Shown: in pieces, positions 56,891 through 64,000 of the stretch
Layout of the letters: every line of letters begins with the position of its first letter
How positions within the stretch are numbered: the first letter of the stretch is position 1
NCBI RefSeq assembly: GCF_018143015.1
Contig: NC_054757.1
Coordinates: 8,566,001 to 8,630,000 of the forward strand
DNA length: 64,000 nt
DNA from: Lytechinus variegatus
Taxonomy: Eukaryota > Echinodermata > Echinoidea > Temnopleuroida > Toxopneustidae
Reading direction: 5' to 3'
Notes under the pieces: generated by a model
Seen by the model: the letters and a program-made list of their open reading frames with translations, nothing else
Told to the model about the DNA's origin: nothing
Databases searched by the model: none
Translations under genes and position numbers: made by a program

Positions 56891-58710
56891 TGCTTGAGAC
56901 TTTCAGCTGAAAGTAGGTCTCATAGAAATCCTTCAACTTTTTTTTAACCTTACGACTTCAAATTTTGACAGTATGGAGAAGAGGAGCTACTCTTTCAGAC
57001 CAGCTTATTTTTCTTCAATTTTTTTAAATATACTTTTGGAGACCAAATTTAAATACAGAGAACCCTACCTGCATTGGTTGTGAGGGGCGGATGGTCACAT
57101 TTGTCAATTATTCAATGTGCACAAGGAATTAGCATCCTCATCATATTACCTGCCTATTTTTTGGAGGAAATGTGTTTGTTTTGCTTTGAATATAGCACAG
57201 TTTAATCAGATTTCTTCATCAAAAGATTGTATGTTGGGGAATTTCAGATGTATTGGACAAGTTTAATATATACTGAGAATGTTTACACACTGCCTTGTTT
57301 ATTCCAGGATGGGTCGTTTCATTAAGCTATTCATAATTTATGCATGATATTTCGCATAATTGGTGATCCTTTCTTGTGATAAATCAGTTTCTTAATAACT
57401 TTAATCCCATCAGCAAAAGTTAAAATCTGATCTTTTTTAAGTTGATTATGTTGAAATTATTGTTAATAATATTTCAAGATTGATTAGAATCATACAAAAG
57501 TTCACTCCCATTAAGTGGGTAATGTTTACGGTATCTTTGTCTAGCACAAGAACGGGCCTCAAGTTGTAGGTCACTTAGAAATAGCATTAGAAATACTAAA
57601 CAGTCCCCAGGTCATAACATAGTAAAAAGTAATGGTTTACATTGTACATATACACTGTATGTCAGGGAATAAATTTCCTTTACAAATTTGAATAGCATTT
57701 TCGGTCAATAAGAGAAAAGCTCTCAACTGTAAAAATATGCTATACAAAAGATTTTATACTGTACATAGCAGTCTTTCAAAATTGTGGAGGAAATTGCAAT
57801 GCGATTCCAGGAACATTATTCCCTGTACAGTATGTTCATGATTACATGGTTTCAAAGATGTATACATGGATCGGTAGAAAATATTACCCATATCCAGTTT
57901 ACAGTAGAGTACCAGATAGGCTCAAATCTGAATATCAGTTGAAGCATTGGCATTAATCTACAAAATACTAGTCTTTACCCAAGTGGATACTTCATTCGTT
58001 CTGTGAATACAAGGACATGTACACTGAATTTGTTGGAGTAAAACGCAGGGTATTAATACAAGTGTGTACAATCATGTTAATAGTTTGATTGCTTTCATAC
58101 AATTCTGATATACTTTTTCTAGACTGATTAATGAAGTATGTTTTCAAATATCGCAAAGTTGTTAAGCATGGGCACTTACACAGTTACATGTAACCTCTCA
58201 TGTAAACTGAGCTACTATTATTGCACCTCCTATGGGTGATGGTGGTGATTGAGATATTGTATGTATAGGCAATACATCATTATCCTCATCTTCATCACCA
58301 TCATACCTCTATCCTTATCCTCATCATCATCACTATCATCATCTTTTTTTACCATATCACAAAACTTCAATCAGGATCTTTGTTTTGGTACTGCTAGTCA
58401 TTGTTTATTAAACTTTAGTATGTTTTTTATTTTGTCACAAATAGTGTCTGATTGATTATATTTTGAAAAATCTGATTATTGGGGTTCATGCCATAAACAT
58501 GAAGGTGTAATCTAATATGGAATTGGTATGCAAGATAATCCCTCCAGTGAACTTTGAAAAGTGAAATACAGATTCTGTTCCCACTTTGATATTTCATGTG
58601 ATATTTGATGCATACATGTACCCATTAATTTACTACTAAACACATTTCATAGTGAATACATTTTCATGTTGTAATATGAGATTCCAATGAGGTTCATGAA
58701 CTTCTTATTT
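56891..58710. other. intergenic DNA downstream of FBXL15
   Basis: AT-rich with TCATCATC simple sequence at 58270-58350. No gene recognised. Confidence 0.4.
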
Positions 58711-58830
58711 CAACTTCTATAGATAATGTTCTGAATGTTGTGATATTTGATAATGTTATTGATAATTGATACATAATATCAATAACATTATCAAATATCA
58801 CAACATTCGGAACATTATCTATAGAAGTTG
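58711..58830. repeat. near-perfect 54-bp palindrome
   Basis: The left arm CAACTTCTATAGATAATGTT... (58711-58764) and the right arm ending ...AACATTATCTATAGAAGTTG (58777-58830) pair with a single mismatched position around a 12-nt loop. It is most likely a small palindromic MITE; a hairpin transcript is possible. Confidence 0.85.
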
Positions 58831-59065
58831 ATAATAATGTTGGATTTTAACAAATCTGGGTTTTATATTAGATATATTTTCACTGATTAAATTTAAGATT
58901 CAAATGTGCTTTGAATAAACGTTTTTTTATACCCACATAATCTGCAGTATTAATAATTAGCCACCAAATATGAAGTTTGTAATTTGATCAGAGAGTATTT
59001 CTATTTGCCATCATATACAAAACTAAACCTTGTCAGTTTTAATTGTTGAGATGAAATCTATCATC

Positions 59066-59378
59066 ATATTGTCGCACTCACCACAAACCGTCCTCTCTGC
59101 TCACTTCAATGCGAAAGTTAGTTTTGCAGAAAACGAATTTAAAGAAAAGCTTTTTTAAAACCAGCAATAAGTGCACCTACAAGGAGAGCAAATTATTTAC
59201 CGGTGTCCTTGTTCGATAGTTCAGGTTCCAAAGTTTCATCCCGTATCTTTATATTTTCTTGAAGTGAATTATTTACGCCACAATGGGCATCGTAACAGAG
59301 AGGACGGTTCGTGGAATAGATACAGTGCGCTAACTTTCGCATCGAAGTGCGCAGAGAGGACGGTTCGTGCGACGATAT
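59066..59378. mobile_element. MITE with ATATTGTCGCACTCACC ends
   Basis: ATATTGTCGCAC plus ACCGTCCTCTCTGC at the left pair with GCAGAGAGGACGGTTCGTGC and GACGATAT at the right. The arms are about 55 bp, both including GCGAAAGTTAG or its complement. An extra GAGAGGACGGTTCGTGG copy lies at 59297-59313. Confidence 0.8.
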
Positions 59379-59499
59379 GAATTTCCACCAAAGAAGTCTC
59401 AGAAGTGATAGATCTATGTTCCTCCATTTCATTGTACATGCCTTCCATTTTTATCTTTTCAATATGAATCAGTATATTTCTGTCATATCAACATGAAAT

Positions 59500-59995
59500 C
59501 CGGGGGGGGGGGGGGGGGCCACTCGTGAGTGCACTCATATAATGCATAGTGGGTATGTGCCGCGGAGGGGACCCCCAATTTTACACCCAAATTTCCGTTC
59601 CAAGGCATAGCATTTTTTCTCTTACTGAGAAAAAGAACAAAGAAAGCCGCTCCAAGGCATAGCATTTTCTTCTTATTGAGAAAAATAGAAGAAATCAGCT
59701 CCAAAGCTTCGCATATTTTTCGTTACGCCGTTCCGATCGCATTGATCTGCTACAATGAGCCGCAAGTTTGGTGAAAAGCGGCCGCAGAGCTCACCTGGCG
59801 GAGGCCGCGCTAGCTGCATGACCGTTCCATAGGGATGCATATACTCGCTCACACAAGGACCCCCGTTTTCACAAACATTTGAGTACCGAAGCCTGTTCCG
59901 AGGACCCTCCTTTTTTACAATAAGACCGCTCCGAGGACCCCGTTTTTTGTCTCGCCTGCGGCACAACCCCACCATTTTTTGGGTTGAGTTCATCC
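59500..59995. repeat. dispersed repeat with poly-G and TCCGAGGACCC modules
   Basis: A 16-17 base G run at about 59502-59518, then GTGCCGCGGAGGGGACCCCC, two ~65-bp TTCCAAGGCATAGCATTTT units, and TTCCGAGGACCCTCC/TCCGAGGACCCCG near the end. It is GC-richer than the flanks. Open frames on the - strand are repeat-derived. Confidence 0.5.
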
Positions 59996-61576
59996 AAGGA
60001 TGTAGTCAAATCAAAACAATGTTTTATCACATTATCTATTTATTCATACAAATATATCATGAATGATTATGTACAAGCAAGAATATGATAAAATCTATAT
60101 TACAATGGAACATACATCTTGGGAGAATAATCATTAATGAATGTTTCATAGAGTACTTAAATTTGGCAGGATTCATGCTGGAATATATACACATTACTCT
60201 TTTAAATTTTACACAATATAAACTTTTTGAACATCTAACTAAAATGCAATGCACTTGTATATTGTATTGTTTGGCAAGTGAAATGGTGTCTGCACTTTGC
60301 CAATACCCCATAAATATTCATTCTAATATGAGTAAGATACATGCACACACACAAAAATCTGTATTCTACAAATGTTTCTCAACTTAGCTTCACCTAAATA
60401 ATTTCATGTGGCAGGCAATGTGAACAAATACATGTACTTGAATGATGGGTTTGAAACAATCACTAAGCATCATCGAATAATATAAAAATATCACCAATAC
60501 CAAAATATATTGCCCGTTACCTGAAGTCTGGTTCGGTAGACTATGCTTGAATTATGGGGCTCCTTATGATCTGATCATCAAAGCCATGAAGAAATCTTGC
60601 TACCAGTAAGCAATGATAAATGTTAACAATGAGATCAGAAATATGACCTTCTTTTACCGGTACTTTATATCAGGAAGGAATACATATTTGATACTGAGTT
60701 TTCAGTGTGTTCCTGAACCGAGGTACATGTACATATTTTCCATACATTTTCTTAATACCATTCTTACCACTTATTGCTCATTGACCAAACAGGATGTGGT
60801 TATGCTTGTGCTACATAATGTTTTAAAACTTTTACCAGTAGGTCCCATTTACACTGCAAGAAAAATAAATCTGAAAATCATATCTTCCTAAATGTTTAGC
60901 TTTTGTATTAATACACACAGTCTAGCAAACCTTACGACAATTTTCCTCAACTCAGAGAAAAAGATGGGAGTACATGTAGAAAAATCATACATGTAAGCTC
61001 AGAAATGTAACCATGCAGATTCTGCCATCCAAAGTCGGAATGTTTTCGAGGTTTGTGAGATATCCTTAATTCATATACTTGGTTAAAATTTATTTTCTCC
61101 CAACAGCTATTATGTATTAACATCTACACACACAATAATGGAGTCCAGAGGCATGCAGTTTTGTAATTAGGGGCTTCCTTGATCACTAACAAGGGATTCT
61201 ACATTTTCTGTCCAGGGCACTCTTGTGTGGTAGAAATACTCCATAAATTGCAGGAAAGCCCGTTATATAATGCAGACACTCGCACATAATGAGGTTTCAA
61301 TTTGTTAGAAATGCTGTTTTCAATTTTTTTACTACTTGTGCAATGGTTAAGTTGTTTTTTTTATAAAGATTTAGAAAATAGTGCAAAAGCAACTTAAAAT
61401 TTATAATGTCGAAGGTTTTTAGTAGTATATTTTTATAAATAATTGTCAAAGATTGAGCTAAGGCCAACTTTAACTCTTATATGAATACTGCATTTACAAA
61501 GTATCATGAATACAATTTTAAAACCTTGTATCTCAACATTTTCCAATTTTGATTAAAGCTCAGAAAGTGATGTTCA
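59996..61576. other. intergenic DNA
   Basis: AT-rich; no gene or repeat recognised. Confidence 0.4.
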
Positions 61577-62353
61577 TTAACCCTATCTAGGCCGGGGGGG
61601 GGGGGCCTCGGAGGCCCCCCCCCCCTCAACAAATCGCGCAATATTTTCGCCGCAAGAAATTTTTTGACCACACCACTTGCTGACTTTTTACTTTCAAGTC
61701 TTGCGCAACTTTTGAGACCAACTTTGCGTCCTCCGGGTACGTGGTTCCGAAATTACGCAACATTATGTAAGTGCATGTCAGACCGAAAATTGCTCAAAAA
61801 CGTGATTTCGTGTACAAAGTCAATGCAAATAGTGTTTTCAACCAAAATTCATAAATGTATGATTATTTTTAGTTTTGCTGCTCTAAATGTATTTATTTTA
61901 TGCTTTTTATGATCACAGAAGAGTCCCCAACAAATTTCATTGAAAAAACAATGAAAAACAAAAGGTCAAAAAACAAAGAAATACATAAGAAATTGCAAAA
62001 AACAATAAAATACATAAGAAAATGAATTGATATCGCAATTTTTTTCATGTACACTTGCTAAGAACACCACAAAGAGTTTCTATACCAAAAATTAGTACAT
62101 TTGGAGCTTTATTTAGGGAGTTAGAGGATAAAGTATGATTTCGCATACTAATTACACATAAATTAGCATAATCACTTAATAGCGACTCCCACGAAAAAAA
62201 TTACTATACAATCTTGGAGATTATGTCCCAGGCAACCAGCATGCCAATTTTCGGCGTGATCGCGCGGTCGACGGCCGAGATCTTGGGGGGGGCCTGGGAG
62301 GCCCCCCCCCGGCCATATGAACTCCCAAAATACCCCGGCCTAGATAGGGTTAA
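61577..62353. mobile_element. piggyBac-like MITE (TTAA-CCCTATCTAGGCCGG ends)
   Basis: TTAA-CCCTATCTAGGCCGGGG at 61577 and CCCCGGCCTAGATAGGG-TTAA ending at 62353. TTAA target duplication and a terminal CCCT are piggyBac hallmarks. GGCCTCGGAGGCC and GGCCTGGGAGGCC sit next to the ends inside long G/C runs. The interior of about 650 bp is AT-rich with no transposase. Confidence 0.85.
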
Positions 62354-63729
62354 GCGAGTCTTCATTTGCCTATAAATAATCCTTTCTAGGAATTGGGAGT
62401 ATGTTTGTAAATTTCTTTAATTTTCTCTCTGACATTAATATTTATGTTTTACATTATTTATGAATAGACATTTTATATTCAAAGAGGTTATGAAAGATGA
62501 ATTTATGTGTAAAAGAGGAATATGCCTGTTATTCATGATTGATTCATATGATTTGTCACATTTGATAATCAGAAAAAAGTAACCTTTTTACACTGTTATT
62601 TCAATGTGGGCTATTAAGATAACACTTTGTATTCAAAGAATAATCAAAGAATCAAGCATGTTATAAGGAGAATCAGTGTTGGTAGTGATGTAAGGGCAGC
62701 CATATTTGTCCAGAATGTATGATAGTGCTTTGGAACAAAAATAATTGGTTGTGTAGCTGACAGCACAGGAAATACTTTTTAAAAATTCACTCGTCAAACA
62801 AAGTCATAAAAACTGCCAAAACTTTTCTGGGGAGACGTTAATGACAGGTTACTTCATATGTGTACATAGACATTACTTCCAATGAGTAATGTTATCATAT
62901 CTATGGTAGTTACCTCCAAACAAATCAAGTGATGGAGTTGGCACTTCTTTGCTAAAGTAAAAATATGATTTCAACTTTACAATTTGGATATTAGTTTATC
63001 CTTTCTTCTAGATGTCACTATTAAATATATTGGCAGAATCATGGTATGAATCACGGCAGTGTATTCGATATTAAGACTTATTTAATATATTTTATATAAT
63101 TGATAAATATTTGTTTGATATACACAAGTGTTGGCACAAAGACATTATGTGTCCCTTATGTAGCATGTGTGTGACACGATGCAATATAATAAATGTGAAT
63201 TTAATGTCACTATAAAGCTGTAATCTGATTATTCAGTTGTTCCTTTTTGTTTTGTAGTTGTCCTTGTAAATTTGAAATGGACAGGTAACATATTTTGATG
63301 AACTCCAATTAACCAATAGAGGTACAAAGTAGAGATTAATCTTCTTTTACTCCTCATATCAGCAACAATAATAATTTTTCTACTTCAAAATAATTAAATA
63401 TGGATATAACATCAGCTAAATTTATGATAATAGCACATTTGCAATGTGGTATTAATATTTTGGTAGTTTTCTCTTTCTTATATTCCATGTGTGATTGCTA
63501 AAATTTTGGATAAAGAAAACATGCCACAAAATCTCCTAAAGGAGACTCTGTCCCTCTATGGGTTAATCAGGTATACTGCATGACTACACGATATCCGCAA
63601 TTGCTGTTGGCAGCAAAATAATGAAGTCATTACACCATCAATATATTCTGAATGTTATAAATAGCTCTTAATTTCCAAATAAGTCTTGTCTCAGAGTCCC
63701 TGTTTTCTGCACTACTGAAGACTATATCA
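62354..63729. other. intergenic DNA / 3' UTR of the right-edge gene
   Basis: AT-rich. The part nearest 63729 is probably 3' UTR of the - strand gene. No poly(A) signal could be singled out. Confidence 0.4.
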
Positions 63730-64000
63730 TCATGAAAAGATATTTCCAATGTCAAAGTTTGGAAGGTCGTCTTCTCCACTCTCCTCTGAATCAGATTCTA
63801 CCACATGCTCCAGGGGTGAGTAAGAAAAACTGGCCTCTGGTGTCTTCACCAACTCCTGCACAACTGAATCTCTACATTCCTCCAGAGTAGCATCATCTCC
63901 AGGAAAGGAAGTTGTCTTGTGTTCTGATGTCCACTTGGAATTTCCGAGGTCCTTGACCGTTGGTCGGGTACCTATATCTACACTGGGCAAGTCATCCTCC
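63730..64000 (-). CDS. partial last exon of an unidentified acidic protein
   Basis: Open from the right edge to TGA at 63730-63732, about 90 residues, hydrophilic and acidic. EDDLPSVDIG near the edge is echoed by EDDLPNFDIG close to the C-terminus (GNIFS end), with ESDSEESGEDD before it, a likely CK2-type phosphorylation cluster. Codon usage and amino-acid content look like real coding sequence rather than repeat. No domain is present and the protein was not recognised. The remainder lies beyond 64000, and whether this exon continues or a junction lies just outside cannot be told. Confidence 0.6.
   Translation of the reverse strand, partial: EDDLPSVDIGTRPTVKDLGNSKWTSEHKTTSFPGDDATLEECRDSVVQELVKTPEASFSYSPLEHVVESDSEESGEDDLPNFDIGNIFS

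Overview
The window is animal nuclear DNA, most likely from an echinoderm and probably a sea urchin. It has GT-AG introns, an AT-rich background, many short inverted-repeat transposons, tRNA-derived SINEs and CR1/Jockey-like retrotransposon relics. Species assignment is inference. No bacterial, organellar or viral gene is visible.

Four protein genes can be supported. (1) An intronless otopetrin-type proton-channel gene lies on the + strand at 525-2573. (2) A second, divergent intronless otopetrin-type gene lies on the - strand at 21223-23172 (longest frame to 23250), tail-to-tail with the first. (3) GGPS1 (geranylgeranyl diphosphate synthase) is on the - strand in nine coding exons between 39011 and 32463. 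All exon phases join into a 313-residue protein with both Asp-rich motifs. (4) FBXL15 (F-box and leucine-rich-repeat SCF receptor) is on the + strand in three coding exons (45494-45834, 54719-55384, 56119-56326). They join in frame to about 404 residues, with an acidic N-terminal extension. A fifth gene enters from the right edge as a partial last exon on the - strand (63730-64000) and was not identified.

The 18.6 kb between the otopetrin genes is almost all repeats. At 3.9-9.6 kb is a duplicated composite block with three GGACAATTACCCCC-type minisatellite arrays, one inverted internal segment, and a LINE fragment whose empty site survives in the sister copy. At 6.0-7.35 kb is an array with a recurring CGCTCGCGCTTCGCGCTCGC core. 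At 10.3-14.65 kb is a large foldback whose arms carry tandem ~160-bp units with RFX X-box palindromes.

From 23 to 32 kb lie a CT-rich satellite split by a truncated LINE with an open reverse-transcriptase frame, a second LINE relic, a 21-bp minisatellite, a tandem-repeat element carrying five perfect DR1 nuclear-receptor sites, and SINEs. The region between GGPS1 and FBXL15, the 8.9-kb first FBXL15 intron and the right-hand 7 kb hold more MITEs. Several have clear terminal inverted repeats, TTAA ends or target duplications.

The genes form no operon or shared pathway. GGPS1 makes the isoprenoid donor for protein prenylation, FBXL15 is a ubiquitin-ligase receptor, and the otopetrins are membrane channels. 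The features most worth following up are the otopetrin pair and the two tandem-repeat families that carry transcription-factor consensus sites.
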